From Chryseobacterium gregarium DSM 19109 (GTDB lineage: Bacteria; Bacteroidota; Bacteroidia; Flavobacteriales; Weeksellaceae), in the NCBI RefSeq assembly GCF_000430845.1, contig NZ_AUMU01000002.1:124001-188000 (forward strand): a stretch of 64,000 nt of DNA, written 5' to 3'. The position numbers were made by a program, and so were the translations under genes. Positions 33,193 through 43,007 of this stretch are shown here, piece by piece. The notes under the pieces were generated by a model that was not told the origin of the DNA, searched no databases, and saw only the letters and a program-made list of their open reading frames with translations. How positions within the stretch are numbered: the stretch's first letter is position 1; each line of letters starts with the position of its first letter.

Positions 33193-35997
33193 CTATTTCA
33201 CGGAAATCTCATCTATAAAAATATATGCATCACCGCCGGCTCCTTGGTGCCATTCAGGAAGTTTCCCGAAATGATAGGCTTTTACTTTGATGTAACGGGC
33301 CTGGGTAGGCAATACTTCTGTCGGGAACTCTTTTACCTGGATGGTTTCATTTTTAGGGTCAAGTGTATTGTCGATGGTTTTCAGCAGAATAAAGTCTTTT
33401 CCGTTATTGGAAGCATAATATTCCACTTTCTTCGGCATCAGGATCCATGCCCTGCTGTCCTGGAGATAGGTTGACGAAATATGGGTAATATCCTGAGGCG
33501 ATTTCATATCAATCACCGCTTCGAAGGTCTGGCCCTGATAGCCGAGCCATTCCCCTTTTCTCCAGTTGGCATCCCCGTTGATCCCGTCAATCAGAGACAG
33601 TTTACCGCTCGCTGTATATTGTGGAGTAGGCTTGGAATTGACCGTGATATCCCAATTGTTCGGTCTTCTGTTGAAGCTTGCCGTTACTACTGAACTTTTT
33701 TCTCCATTTCTTTCTGCGTAGGCAGAAACCTGTGTTGTTTTTGTAATGGTGAACGGACCTTTGTAAGCTATGAACATTTTTCTCACATTGACATCACCTT
33801 CATCCATTGTTAAATAATAAATTTTGTCATCAGGGTTCAGGGCTGTGATCTCAACTTTTGTATTCAGGTCAAAAATCCGTGCGGCGGCAATCACAGGAGA
33901 AGCCGTCAGTTCATCATATTTAAAATCCCTGAACGGTTTCGCATTTTCAAATCCAAGCTTTTTAAGTTCTGCCCGGCCGGTGTTTTTCGTAATGGTTCTT
34001 ATCGTCCCGTCTTCCAGATGGAGCTTAACCTCATCAAAATATGGAGTGGTGGTTTGCCATTCCGGTAATCCCGGCGTTACGGAATAGATGCCCAGGGTGC
34101 TTAAAATATACCACGCACTCATCTGCCCGCAGTCTTCATTTCCGATCAGTCCGTCCGGTGCATTCTTATAATAGTTGTCAAGGATATATTTGATTTTTGC
34201 GTCTGTTTTTTCCGGCTTATCGACATAATTGTAAAGGTAAGCGATGTGGTGGCTCGGCTCATTCCCTTGGGCATATTGCCCGATCAAACCTGTAATGTCT
34301 ACCTGTTCTCTTCCTGTAGTGGTGCCCGGAGCAGAGAAAATAGCATCGATAAACTGTTCGAATTTTTCTTTCCCGCCATGGGCCGCAATCAGGCCCGGGA
34401 TATCCTGCTGTACAGAATACGAATAATGCCATGCATTTCCTTCCGTATAATTATTGTTTACCTCTCTCGGCTCGAAAGGCTCATACCAGTTTCCGTTTTT
34501 CCTCGGCTGCATAAACCCGTTTTTCGGATTGTACAGGTTTTTCCAGTTCTGGGAACGTTTCATGAAGTACTGGTAATCTTCCTTTTTTCCTAAAATTTTT
34601 GCCATCTGAGCGATACACCAGTCATCATACGCATATTCCACTGTTTTAGAAACACTTTCATGCTCATCATCAATACTGATAAAATTATTCTGTTTGTAGG
34701 CGTTCAGCCCGAAGATATCCAGCATGGCAGAATGTTTGGACGCTTCAAACGCTTTTTCATAATCAAATCCCTGGATTCCTTTTGCCATCGCATCAGCAAT
34801 GACTGATACCGAATGGTAGCCGATCATGCATTCCGTTTCATTGGAAGCCAGTTCCCATACCGGCAGTTTCCCGCCCTGTTCATATTGCTTAATAAAGGTA
34901 TTAATGAAATCAGCGGTTCTTTTCCTATCAATCAGGGTCATTAATGGGTGCGCTCCGCGGAAGGTATCCCAAAGTGAAAAAACCGAATAGTAATCAAAGC
35001 CTTTGGCCATATAAAATTTATTGTCGCGGCCCCTGTATTTCCCGTCGGCATCCATATTGATATTCGGCTGTGTGAAAACATGGTACATGGCAGTATAAAA
35101 AACGGCCAGCTTATCCTGATCGGAAGATTTGACTTCAATTTTAGACAGTTCTCTATCCCAGTCTGCAACCGCCTGCTTGCGGATCGATTCAAAATCATTG
35201 GATGTGCCTTCAGCCAGCATATTTTTTCCTGCGCCTTCGTAACCGGTCGGGGAAATTGCTACCTTCACCCTGATTTTTTCACCCTTTTTCACCTTTGCAG
35301 AAAATGCCAGTGCCAGTTTTGTACCAGTAAAAAGAAGATTTTCCTGTTTTCCGTTCACTTCCTTTTTTGAGATATTCATCGGTTTTGAAAACTTAATCCT
35401 GGCGTAGATATACTGATTGGTTGCCCAGGCTTCGCTTCTCCTGAAAACTTCAATGGTTTTGTCATCAATGATCTTTACTTCACCTTCCAGAAGTTTATCT
35501 CTGTGGTTGAGGTCTAAAATAATGTTGGCGTTTCCGGCTTTATTAAAAGTATATTCATGATAACCGACTCTTTTGGTGGTCGTCAGCCGGACATCAATAT
35601 TGTTTTTATCTAATTTCACTGCATAGAACCCTGCCGCTGCTTTCTCATTTTTATGGGAAAATATTGAAGAATATTCCTTATAATCGAGGCTTGGATTTCC
35701 CATGGTCGGCATCAGCATGATGTCGCCGTAATCTGAAACGCCTGTTCCGTTGAGATGGGTATGTGAAAAACCGTAAATCACGGAATCTGAATAGTGATAG
35801 CCGCTGCATCCATCCCAGCTTCCGTCAATTCTGGTATCCGGTGAAAGCTGTACCATCCCGAAGGGCACAATGGCTCCCGGAAAAGTGTGGCCGTGGCCGC
35901 CCGTCCCGATAAACGGATTGACGTATTTTGAATAATTCTGGGCCTGTAAACAAAGAGAAGTTAAAAAGAGAAGCAGGATGAATTTTTTAGCACTCAT
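33193..35997 (-). CDS. GH92 alpha-mannosidase with C-terminal discoidin-like domain
   Basis: A 934-residue exported enzyme (signal peptide to about residue 20). It begins YVNPFIGTGGHGHTFPGA and contains the family landmarks GKLPVWELASNETECMIGYH and GNEDCGQMSAWYILS with catalytic acidic residues. The last 130 residues (about 800-934) form a beta-sandwich of F5/8 type C kind. Family knowledge: GH92 are calcium-dependent exo-alpha-mannosidases acting on N-glycans. It probably trims host or yeast mannosides in the periplasm or at the surface. It is monocistronic. Confidence 0.92.
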   Translation of the reverse strand: MSAKKFILLLFLTSLCLQAQNYSKYVNPFIGTGGHGHTFPGAIVPFGMVQLSPDTRIDGSWDGCSGYHYSDSVIYGFSHTHLNGTGVSDYGDIMLMPTMGNPSLDYKEYSSIFSHKNEKAAAGFYAVKLDKNNIDVRLTTTKRVGYHEYTFNKAGNANIILDLNHRDKLLEGEVKIIDDKTIEVFRRSEAWATNQYIYARIKFSKPMNISKKEVNGKQENLLFTGTKLALAFSAKVKKGEKIRVKVAISPTGYEGAGKNMLAEGTSNDFESIRKQAVADWDRELSKIEVKSSDQDKLAVFYTAMYHVFTQPNINMDADGKYRGRDNKFYMAKGFDYYSVFSLWDTFRGAHPLMTLIDRKRTADFINTFIKQYEQGGKLPVWELASNETECMIGYHSVSVIADAMAKGIQGFDYEKAFEASKHSAMLDIFGLNAYKQNNFISIDDEHESVSKTVEYAYDDWCIAQMAKILGKKEDYQYFMKRSQNWKNLYNPKNGFMQPRKNGNWYEPFEPREVNNNYTEGNAWHYSYSVQQDIPGLIAAHGGKEKFEQFIDAIFSAPGTTTGREQVDITGLIGQYAQGNEPSHHIAYLYNYVDKPEKTDAKIKYILDNYYKNAPDGLIGNEDCGQMSAWYILSTLGIYSVTPGLPEWQTTTPYFDEVKLHLEDGTIRTITKNTGRAELKKLGFENAKPFRDFKYDELTASPVIAAARIFDLNTKVEITALNPDDKIYYLTMDEGDVNVRKMFIAYKGPFTITKTTQVSAYAERNGEKSSVVTASFNRRPNNWDITVNSKPTPQYTASGKLSLIDGINGDANWRKGEWLGYQGQTFEAVIDMKSPQDITHISSTYLQDSRAWILMPKKVEYYASNNGKDFILLKTIDNTLDPKNETIQVKEFPTEVLPTQARYIKVKAYHFGKLPEWHQGAGGDAYIFIDEISVK

Positions 35998-36243
35998 GAA
36001 TTTATTTAATGTGATTTTTACTTGATATAGTTGCTGACAAATCTAACAAAATTCCATTAATTACAGCGATAAATCAATGTTCTTCATTAAAAATGTGAAC
36101 GGTATGCGCATTGTAATCAAAATCGACAGGAAAAGGTCCGGATTTAAAATAGGGTTCATGATTTCCCTTTTACTTCAAAATATTTTCTGTGAAAGAAAGT
36201 ATCTATCAGTCTTTTCACTTATTCTAAATAGGTTAATTTTTCG

Positions 36244-36251
36244 TAAATTTG
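36244..36251 (+). promoter_or_regulatory. Promoter -7 box of the Mrp/NifU genes
   Basis: A perfect TAAATTTG, 19 bp before ATG 36271. Confidence 0.55.
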
Positions 36252-36270
36252 TAAACAATTTATTTAGTTT

Positions 36271-37377
36271 ATGTTGACGAAAGAAAAGGTTCATAGTTTC
36301 CTTAAAGAAATAGAAGTTGATGATTTGGTGAGCAACCTTCAGATCATGGGCAATGAAGTGTATATCGATATGACGGCTCATTCACCGGCCATGCACGAGA
36401 AGAAGAAGCTTGAGGCTGCGATGAAACAGGCTTTTGCCAGTGAGTTCGGGGAAGAGGTTCATCTGAAACTGAAAATAGTTTCTCCTGAGCCTGCCGAAAT
36501 TCAGCAGAGCCAGATCAAAGGAAAACAGATTGCAGGAATTCAGAATATTATAGCCATTGCTTCCGGAAAAGGAGGTGTCGGTAAGTCTACGGTTGCGGCT
36601 AATTTAGCGGTAACATTAGCGAAAATGGGCTTCAAAGTAGGTTTGCTGGATGCCGATATTTACGGGCCTTCCGTTCCTACCATGTTTGATACAGAAGGTG
36701 AAAAACCGATTTCTGTAGAAGTTAACGGTAAAAGCCTGATGAAGCCTGTTGAAAATTACGGGGTAAAAATGCTGTCGATAGGATATTTTTCAGGAGCCAA
36801 CCAGGCGGTAGTCTGGAGAGGGCCGATGGCTTCCAAAGCACTAAACCAGATGATCAGGGATGCAGCGTGGGGAGAACTGGACTTTCTGTTAATAGATCTG
36901 CCGCCGGGGACAGGGGATATCCATCTGTCGATCATTCAGGAAGTTCCGGTGACAGGCGCGGTGATCGTAAGTACCCCTCAGCATGTGGCACTGGCAGACG
37001 TAAGAAAAGGTATTGCGATGTTCCAGATGGAAAGCATCAGCATTCCGGTTCTTGGGCTGATTGAAAATATGGCTTATTTTACTCCGGAAGAATTACCGGG
37101 CAATAAATATTATATCTTTGGAAAGCAGGGCGCGCAATATCTGGCAGAAGACCTTGGAATTCCGGTATTGGGAGAAATTCCTTTGATCCAGAGCATCAGG
37201 GAAGCGGGTGACGTGGGTAGGCCGGCTGCTTTGCAGGAAGGATCTGAAATTGCAGATATCTATACGGAAACTGCCCGTAAAATGGTAGAAAGCCTGGTGG
37301 AGAGAAACAAAAGCCTTCCTCCTACCGAAGCGGTAAAAATTACCACCATGGCAGGATGCTCGCCGAAAGCAAAATAA
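36271..37377 (+). CDS. mrp: Mrp/ApbC-type iron-sulfur cluster carrier ATPase
   Basis: A 368-residue protein. Residues 1-80 are a MIP18/DUF59 domain. The P-loop with deviant Walker A GKGGVGKST starts at residue 99. LDADIYGPSVPTMF and LPPGTGDIHLS are conserved Mrp motifs. The usual C-terminal CxxC Fe-S pair is not obvious; a single Cys lies near the C-terminus (AGCSPKAK). It carries [4Fe-4S] clusters to apoproteins in the cytosol. A NifU-domain gene follows 42 bp downstream, so the two form an Fe-S assembly operon. Confidence 0.9.
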   Translation: MLTKEKVHSFLKEIEVDDLVSNLQIMGNEVYIDMTAHSPAMHEKKKLEAAMKQAFASEFGEEVHLKLKIVSPEPAEIQQSQIKGKQIAGIQNIIAIASGKGGVGKSTVAANLAVTLAKMGFKVGLLDADIYGPSVPTMFDTEGEKPISVEVNGKSLMKPVENYGVKMLSIGYFSGANQAVVWRGPMASKALNQMIRDAAWGELDFLLIDLPPGTGDIHLSIIQEVPVTGAVIVSTPQHVALADVRKGIAMFQMESISIPVLGLIENMAYFTPEELPGNKYYIFGKQGAQYLAEDLGIPVLGEIPLIQSIREAGDVGRPAALQEGSEIADIYTETARKMVESLVERNKSLPPTEAVKITTMAGCSPKAK

Positions 37378-37419
37378 TTATTTTTCAACATTTGAAAAAA
37401 CCGAATCGAACAAAACAAT

Positions 37420-37668
37420 ATGGAAACAAATATAACGCACGAAGATACCGTAACAAGAGTAATGGAGGCCCTGGAAAGCATCCGCCCGTTTTTAAATAAA
37501 GACGGAGGTGATATTGAATTGATCGATGTAAAGGATAACCTGGTCTATGTAAAGCTTTTGGGGAACTGTTCCGGATGCTCACTGAACTTCTCCACGTTAA
37601 AGTTAGGAGTCGAGAATACCATTAAACAGCATGCGCCCGAAATTGAAAAAGTAATAAGCGTAGAATAA
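37420..37668 (+). CDS. NifU C-terminal-domain Fe-S scaffold protein
   Basis: An 82-residue protein consisting of one NifU-C (Nfu) domain: RPFLNKDGGDIELIDV, then the cluster-binding CxxC in GNCSGCSLN. It holds a [4Fe-4S] cluster for transfer. It follows mrp, consistent with joint Fe-S delivery. A terminator hairpin closes the unit. Confidence 0.9.
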   Translation: METNITHEDTVTRVMEALESIRPFLNKDGGDIELIDVKDNLVYVKLLGNCSGCSLNFSTLKLGVENTIKQHAPEIEKVISVE

Positions 37669-37689
37669 AGTTAAAAAATATATTTTTGG

Positions 37690-37719
37690 GACAGATCTGT
37701 AAGGGTCTGTCTTTTTTTT
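37690..37719 (+). terminator. Terminator of the mrp-nfu operon
   Basis: GACAGA (37690-37695) pairs with TCTGTC (37706-37711), loop of 10 nt, then eight T. Confidence 0.85.
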
Positions 37720-37941
37720 GAGACTGAATGATACGTTACCTATAATGGAAGAACTGCAATTTAATGATAGGCTTTTTAAAGGAAGTTGCATATATTTATA
37801 GTACAAGAAAATGGAATATTGAATCAAACAACCTGAATAGGGAAATGAATATCGTTAGTGCCTACAAAAAAATCTTTGAAAAATTTGATGAATCTTATAA
37901 GAATCTGCATTGAATAAATCAAGTGAAATTTGCTGGGCTAT

Positions 37942-38694
37942 TTATTTAAGAATTACTTCTATATTATATTCTTTAAAAATATCAATTATTTTATTAAAGT
38001 TATTCTTTAAAAGTTTTTTACTTAATAGATGATTCTTCCAAATAACTTTTGCAACTGATTTTACTCCAAAATTTTCATTTAAACAATCATGTAGAGCGTA
38101 TAATTGTCTTCCGAAATATCCTGCGATTCCATTTACTTCTTCACCAAGTGTACAATAAAATTCATTGAGATTGTGAAAATTATTGCCATCAATTTGGATG
38201 ATGACATTTTTCTTATTAGGAGTGTTTTTATCATTATTTAAAGCAGCAACAAGCCAGCCTTGTAATTCATCTTTTCTGAAATTTTTCCAGCTGTTTTTTT
38301 CTTTGATTTCGTTATTGAGCATCATTTTATAAGCTTTATGAAAACCTTTAGGCTTATGCCATACATTTCCACTTAATATTAAATTTTTCTTTTTAGATTT
38401 AATAATTCTAACTTCAGATATGAAGGTACCGGCGATGATCGATTTCTTTTCATCAAGTAAGTAAATAAAACAATTATGATCATATATGTTGATAGCCTTT
38501 TCGATTTCAGATTTCAACTTTTCAACATCATGAACATTAATTAAACGCAATTCCCGATAACCAAGATTCGTTATATTACTTTCAAGATTTTTAACATCAT
38601 CAATATAGGTGATAATATCAGTTTCTTCTTTAGTATCTAATGCAAATGCAAACATTTTATTAATTGTAATATTTGTTTTATCCTTAATTTTCAA
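37942..38694 (-). CDS. Barstar-like protein with unknown N-terminal domain
   Basis: A 250-residue protein. Residues about 160-250 resemble barstar (barnase inhibitor) in order and motifs: IQIDGNNFHNLNEFYCTLG, then GYFGRQLYALHDCL, where barstars have YGxNLDAL-WD-L, and a final helix FNKIIDIFKEYN. Residues 1-155 are not recognised. It is strongly AT-rich with Lys/Asn-rich usage, unlike its neighbours. Barstar proteins neutralise secreted ribonucleases; no nuclease toxin gene is next to it, so it may be an orphan immunity gene or an internal RNase regulator. Confidence 0.65.
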   Translation of the reverse strand: MKIKDKTNITINKMFAFALDTKEETDIITYIDDVKNLESNITNLGYRELRLINVHDVEKLKSEIEKAINIYDHNCFIYLLDEKKSIIAGTFISEVRIIKSKKKNLILSGNVWHKPKGFHKAYKMMLNNEIKEKNSWKNFRKDELQGWLVAALNNDKNTPNKKNVIIQIDGNNFHNLNEFYCTLGEEVNGIAGYFGRQLYALHDCLNENFGVKSVAKVIWKNHLLSKKLLKNNFNKIIDIFKEYNIEVILK

Positions 38695-38715
38695 AATTAA
38701 TCAATTTTCCATAAT

Positions 38716-38740
38716 AAAAAGTCCCGGAAAATTCCGGGAC
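38716..38740 (-). terminator. Terminator of the choice-of-anchor I gene
   Basis: GTCCCGGAA (38721-38729) pairs with TTCCGGGAC (38732-38740). The minus-strand read-out continues with TTTTTATTATG. Confidence 0.8.
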
Positions 38741-38770
38741 TCATTTTATAATTCAACTGAATATTATATT

Positions 38771-41700
38771 TTACTTTACAATAACCCTTTTTACAAATCC
38801 TTCCGAGGTTTTCACAAGATAAACACCTGTAGAAAGTTTTGAAGTATCTATTGTCAAGGCTGCTTTCTCTTTTCCAATCAGTTTTCCGGACATATCGTAT
38901 AATTCATAATCCTGAACTCTGTTGAAATAAAGCATATTGCCTTTGGATACCGGATTAGGGAATACATTGAATGTCGCTTTTTCAGTTTTTACCTCGCCTG
39001 TGGCTAATGTCGGGGATTGGGCTACTTCATACATCGACAGCGTACCGCTGATCTCATTGGCAATGACCACATAGCCTTTTCCTGTGGTGGTATTCGCTGC
39101 ATCAATATAGATAATCCCTTCCGGGCCGTTGTCACCGCCGTAAGCTGAAGTCATACGTGAATGTTTGTAATCGGTGAATGTCGGGTTATTCGGATCTGTT
39201 ACATTGTAAACCATGACACCACCGGTTCTTTCCAGCGTTATAAAGGCATACGTCTGGCCGTTAACGGTTCCCAGAGCAACGCCTTCAGGCTCAGGTCCTT
39301 TGGCACGGCTTCTGTTTTTTACGGCGTTTGATTCGTTGTCAGCATTAAAAATTAAAGGATGGTTAGCAGCAATATACCGTTCGAACCGGTCACCGCTGTC
39401 ATAGACGATCTGTTTGGTATCCGCATTGAAAATAGAGAACGAGCGTGCACCCAATGCTGCAATTTCTTCAAAATCTGCATCTCCGTCCGTATTTCCTGTA
39501 GCATTGGAAACCCTGAACCTCCCTAAATTATAAGATGCCTTCAGGATGGATGCATTCGGGAATAGGGCAGGATCTAAAGTGTAGGCCGCGGCTCCGACCG
39601 TGGTCCGTTCACTGAATCCTGACAGGTCTTTCTCATCCCCTTCATTGGCTGTTACCAGGTAATTGGTTCCTCCCGCTTTAAAATTTTGGGTACCGTCCGG
39701 GAGAAAATAAGCTTTTACCGGCCAGTTGGCAATTAAAATTTCACCGTTGTTGTCTGAAGCATCAAAACCGTTCCCCGGAATACTCATGTCTTTTTTACCT
39801 AATCCCCAGATGCTTGTAATCGTTTTAGCCGCCAGGTTGATTTCTGCAACAGCATTGTTTTCCTGAAGCGTTACCCAGGCTTTCTGGCTGTCTGAACTGA
39901 TGGTGATGTATTCAGGCTCCAGATCCTGGGAAAGGGTGTTATTGGTTCTTACCTTTCTTAAGCCCGTTGCAGCCAGTGTGGCAACCTGAGAATCGAAAGC
40001 ATTAAAATTAAGGGTAATTACATTACTTTGGGTAAGGGTATTAATGCCTCCGGAAATATCGATAATGCTCACCGTTCCTTCAGGATCCACCGTATATGCA
40101 TCATTAGGCTCGCCTTCATTGGCGGTCATTACTTTCGTTCCGTCCGGAGAAAAGGTAATCATGTCGGGCAATGCGCCCACGGCAACCTGTTTTAAGAAAT
40201 TTCCGTTGATATCAAAGAAAACCACCGATCCGTTCTGTTGAGGGTTGGTATTCGGGGAAGCGGCTGCAATGATTCCGTTCTTTACGGCGATGCTTGTGAT
40301 TCCGCCGTACGGAGCCATATTGATGGTATTTATAACAGTCGGTGCATTGGGATTGCTGAAGTTGATGATGTCAAACACATCCGTAATTGAACTGATGGTA
40401 AATAACCGCTGCGTGGAAGGATCATGAACGACAATTTCCGTAGAGCTGTTGTTGTTCCCCGAAGGGTCAAAGCTTCCGATATAATTTAACTGGATCTGAT
40501 GGGACGGTACCGGAGCGGGTTTGTCATTGTCAACAATATAAACGGTCGCGTTGTTATCGCCTGACAGGGCAGCTCCGGAAGGGTTCTCAAGACTTACGAC
40601 AAAATACTCCGCCTCCTGTTCCTCTACCGTGTCATCAGTGATCGGGATGTTGACGGTATAACTTGTTGTTGACGGTGTAATGTTTATCGTCTGGCTGGCT
40701 AATGTAAAATCATTGCTGTCCGCTGTACCGAACGGTGCAGGTTTTACGACCAGATTCACGGATGAAGCTGAAGGGTTGCTGATATTAATTTTAAAAGCCA
40801 GAGTTCCTGCATTTTCATTGACTTTAATAAAATTTTTCTCCAGGGAAACCGAAGTTCCTGCTGTCGTAAAAATGGTTGAAGTTGAGGCGGTCACCGCATT
40901 ATCACTTGCATCCTCCACCATGTTTGGTTTTAAGGCCAGATAATAGGTTTGTCCGGGAACCAGACCTGAAGTCGGGATTACCGTGATTTTATTGTTACTG
41001 AAAGTCGTGGTAAAGGGAACCGGTGTGCCTGTTGCATTTCCAAGGCGGAAATCAACAAGCATTTGTGCATTGGAATCGCTGATCGCAGAATTGTCTGTCA
41101 ACCTCACGTTTTCATTAAAAGTAAGGGTAGGGTTTAACGTGGTTGAAGCGTTGTTTGTACCATTTGCAGGAAGGTAGGTTATGATAGGCGCAACAGTATC
41201 TGTACCGCCAGCAACAGTAGCATCAACGGTAAAGTTATCGAAACGGTTATTGCCTACGCTTCCTCCGGAACCTGCTGCAAACTGTACTTTCAGCTTGAAA
41301 TTCGGATTATTGGCAACACCGGCCACGGAAGAAAAATCAAAGGTAACCAGCTGCGGGTTGGCATCCTGCGGAGTTACCGTCTGGTAGGTCTGGAAAGTGG
41401 TGCCATCCGTAGAATATGACCATGTCTGCGTTCCGGCTCCCGAGCCTGATCTTCTGGTGGTAAATTTCACCACCACATTATTGTAACCGGTAGTCGGCAG
41501 ATTAAACTGCAGATTTCCGTTGATCGGAAAATTATATCTTAAATGAGTGCCGGAAACATCTCCGTTTCTTGCATTCAGGTTATCGATGTTGAAATTTTGT
41601 CCGGTTCCTCCTGTGAAATCGATTTCGGTCGTTCCGCTTGTGGCTGCTGTCAGTGATCCGCCTGTTAAGGTTGAGGACGGAGCCGTAATGGCAGATGCAG

Positions 41701-41812
41701 AGGTATTATTGTTGAAATTCCAGTAGTGGATAAGAGTGGTCTGTCCGGATAAGGCTCCCTGCATGAAGAAGGCAGCAATAACAGATCCTTTTAACAGGTA
41801 GTTGTTAATCAT
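38771..41812 (-). CDS. Choice-of-anchor I protein with T9SS type A sorting domain
   Basis: A 1013-residue exported protein. After a signal peptide comes a discoidin/LamG-like region (to about 200), a Big_5/Ig-like segment (about 205-320), a Calx-beta-like domain (about 320-430) and the long beta-propeller of the choice-of-anchor I family (about 440-930, with FSPDGTKVMTANEGEPND and KGPEPEGVALG). The last 75 residues (NVFPNPVSKGN, ending GVYLVKTSEGFVKRVIVK) are the C-terminal sorting signal of the type IX secretion system. It is exported to the cell surface or medium. A terminator follows. Confidence 0.88.
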   Translation of the reverse strand: MINNYLLKGSVIAAFFMQGALSGQTTLIHYWNFNNNTSASAITAPSSTLTGGSLTAATSGTTEIDFTGGTGQNFNIDNLNARNGDVSGTHLRYNFPINGNLQFNLPTTGYNNVVVKFTTRRSGSGAGTQTWSYSTDGTTFQTYQTVTPQDANPQLVTFDFSSVAGVANNPNFKLKVQFAAGSGGSVGNNRFDNFTVDATVAGGTDTVAPIITYLPANGTNNASTTLNPTLTFNENVRLTDNSAISDSNAQMLVDFRLGNATGTPVPFTTTFSNNKITVIPTSGLVPGQTYYLALKPNMVEDASDNAVTASTSTIFTTAGTSVSLEKNFIKVNENAGTLAFKINISNPSASSVNLVVKPAPFGTADSNDFTLASQTINITPSTTSYTVNIPITDDTVEEQEAEYFVVSLENPSGAALSGDNNATVYIVDNDKPAPVPSHQIQLNYIGSFDPSGNNNSSTEIVVHDPSTQRLFTISSITDVFDIINFSNPNAPTVINTINMAPYGGITSIAVKNGIIAAASPNTNPQQNGSVVFFDINGNFLKQVAVGALPDMITFSPDGTKVMTANEGEPNDAYTVDPEGTVSIIDISGGINTLTQSNVITLNFNAFDSQVATLAATGLRKVRTNNTLSQDLEPEYITISSDSQKAWVTLQENNAVAEINLAAKTITSIWGLGKKDMSIPGNGFDASDNNGEILIANWPVKAYFLPDGTQNFKAGGTNYLVTANEGDEKDLSGFSERTTVGAAAYTLDPALFPNASILKASYNLGRFRVSNATGNTDGDADFEEIAALGARSFSIFNADTKQIVYDSGDRFERYIAANHPLIFNADNESNAVKNRSRAKGPEPEGVALGTVNGQTYAFITLERTGGVMVYNVTDPNNPTFTDYKHSRMTSAYGGDNGPEGIIYIDAANTTTGKGYVVIANEISGTLSMYEVAQSPTLATGEVKTEKATFNVFPNPVSKGNMLYFNRVQDYELYDMSGKLIGKEKAALTIDTSKLSTGVYLVKTSEGFVKRVIVK

Positions 41813-41968
41813 TTTTACGTATATTGAATTTATGCAAAAATGAAGCTTCTGCCTGGTAAATATTTTAAGGCAATCTTAATAAATGATTAATAAATGGGTC
41901 ATTCCAATGAGGGGAAGGCAAGCCGGTAAACTTGTCAACAGACAATTCCCCGGATAGGTTGCAGGTCT

Positions 41969-42124
41969 TTACTTTGATGATACCCGTCCTGAAAAATTCA
42001 GGTTCTTCCCGGTTGCTTTGCTGCCATCCAGCGGATGTTTCTGCATGTAAAAAAATCCTGAAACAGCCGTCAGAACCAAGAGGATAAAAGCCACCAGGAA
42101 AATTCTTTTTAACATTTCTTTCAT
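41969..42124 (-). CDS. Small membrane protein overlapping the epimerase stop codon
   Basis: A 51-residue frame begins at ATG 42124, overlapping the preceding TGA as ATGA, so translation is probably coupled. One hydrophobic helix (RIFLVAFILLVLTAVSGFFY, about 7-26) is followed by a basic soluble tail ending RVSSK. The competing frame 41865-42155 has no such coding pattern. The family is unknown. Confidence 0.6.
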   Translation of the reverse strand: MKEMLKRIFLVAFILLVLTAVSGFFYMQKHPLDGSKATGKNLNFSGRVSSK

Positions 42125-42765
42125 AGAGCAAGATTTTTAATGTCATTAATTTCAAGTGTTGAGACAGGGTATCCTTTCCGCACGGCGTTGATCATTGCTT
42201 TACCCACCTGTTGTAAAGTTAATGATTTTGAAGGTAATATGATGGGAATGAACCAGATCAAAGGTTTGAAAAACCATTTTACGTTTTCCTGACCTTCAAC
42301 AGGCTTCATAAAGCCGGGACGGAAATTGTAGGCTGCCCTGAATCCCAGCTTTGTTAATGCATTTTCGGTTCTGCCTTTTACCCTTGCCCACATCTGCTTT
42401 CCGCTTTCGGTCTTGTCGGTATATGCTCCGGAAACATAGTTGAAAACCATATCCGGATTCTGGTTGAGGACTGCTTGGGCAAAATGTAAAGTCGTGTCAT
42501 AGGTAATTTTGGTATATGCTTCTTCGTCCATTCCGATACTGCTGATTCCGGCACAGAAGAAAACGGCGTCGTAACCTTTAAAATTCCCGTCATTCAGGTC
42601 AATTTCCAGAAAATCAGAAATAATATATTCCTTCAGTTTCGCATGCTTTTTCCCGCAAGGCTTCCTGCTTACACTCAGGACCTGAAAAATATCCGGATTT
42701 TCAAGACATTCCATTAAAATACCTTCTCCTACCATTCCCGTTGCTCCTGTAAGAATTATTTTCAT
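42121..42765 (-). CDS. NAD(P)-binding epimerase/dehydratase-like protein
   Basis: A 214-residue Rossmann-fold protein with the N-terminal GATGMVGEG nucleotide-binding loop. FFCAGISS and YVSGAYTDKTE with an RVKGRTENAL segment fit the atypical SDR group (YbjT/NAD-dependent epimerase kind). The catalytic Tyr-x-x-x-Lys is not clear, so it may only bind NADP(H) or act in redox sensing. Its stop overlaps the following small membrane ORF. Confidence 0.82.
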   Translation of the reverse strand: MKIILTGATGMVGEGILMECLENPDIFQVLSVSRKPCGKKHAKLKEYIISDFLEIDLNDGNFKGYDAVFFCAGISSIGMDEEAYTKITYDTTLHFAQAVLNQNPDMVFNYVSGAYTDKTESGKQMWARVKGRTENALTKLGFRAAYNFRPGFMKPVEGQENVKWFFKPLIWFIPIILPSKSLTLQQVGKAMINAVRKGYPVSTLEINDIKNLAL

Positions 42766-42920
42766 TGAGTTTATTTTGAATTATATTGTTATTGACGTTC
42801 TGCAGGCGGTTTTACTTTAAACAGCGGCAAAATGACACGTATTTTAATGATCTTCTATATTAAGACTATAAGCATGAGCCTCGTGATTTGGTTTATAAAC
42901 CCTTCTTATTCATGATTTTT

Positions 42921-42997
42921 TGGGAGCTGTTTCCGGCTTTCCGCTGCAATCTTTTTTTCAAAAAGGATTTTCGCTGCAATCCGGGCTATGAAAGCCA
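42921..42997. repeat. Dispersed intergenic repeat candidate
   Basis: Two direct copies of CGCTGCAATC flank CTTTTTTTC AAAAAGGATTTT, inside a longer block running from GGGAGCTG to CCGGGCT. From memory, similar modules recur between genes in Flavobacteriia. It contains no ORF and lies between the epimerase gene and ppx. Confidence 0.45.
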
Positions 42998-43007
42998 ATC
43001 ATTTAAT

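Noticed and set aside
41865..42155. 96-residue minus-strand ORF
   Set aside because: It overlaps the coupled 51-residue frame and the epimerase end; composition is not coding-like and it has no domain.
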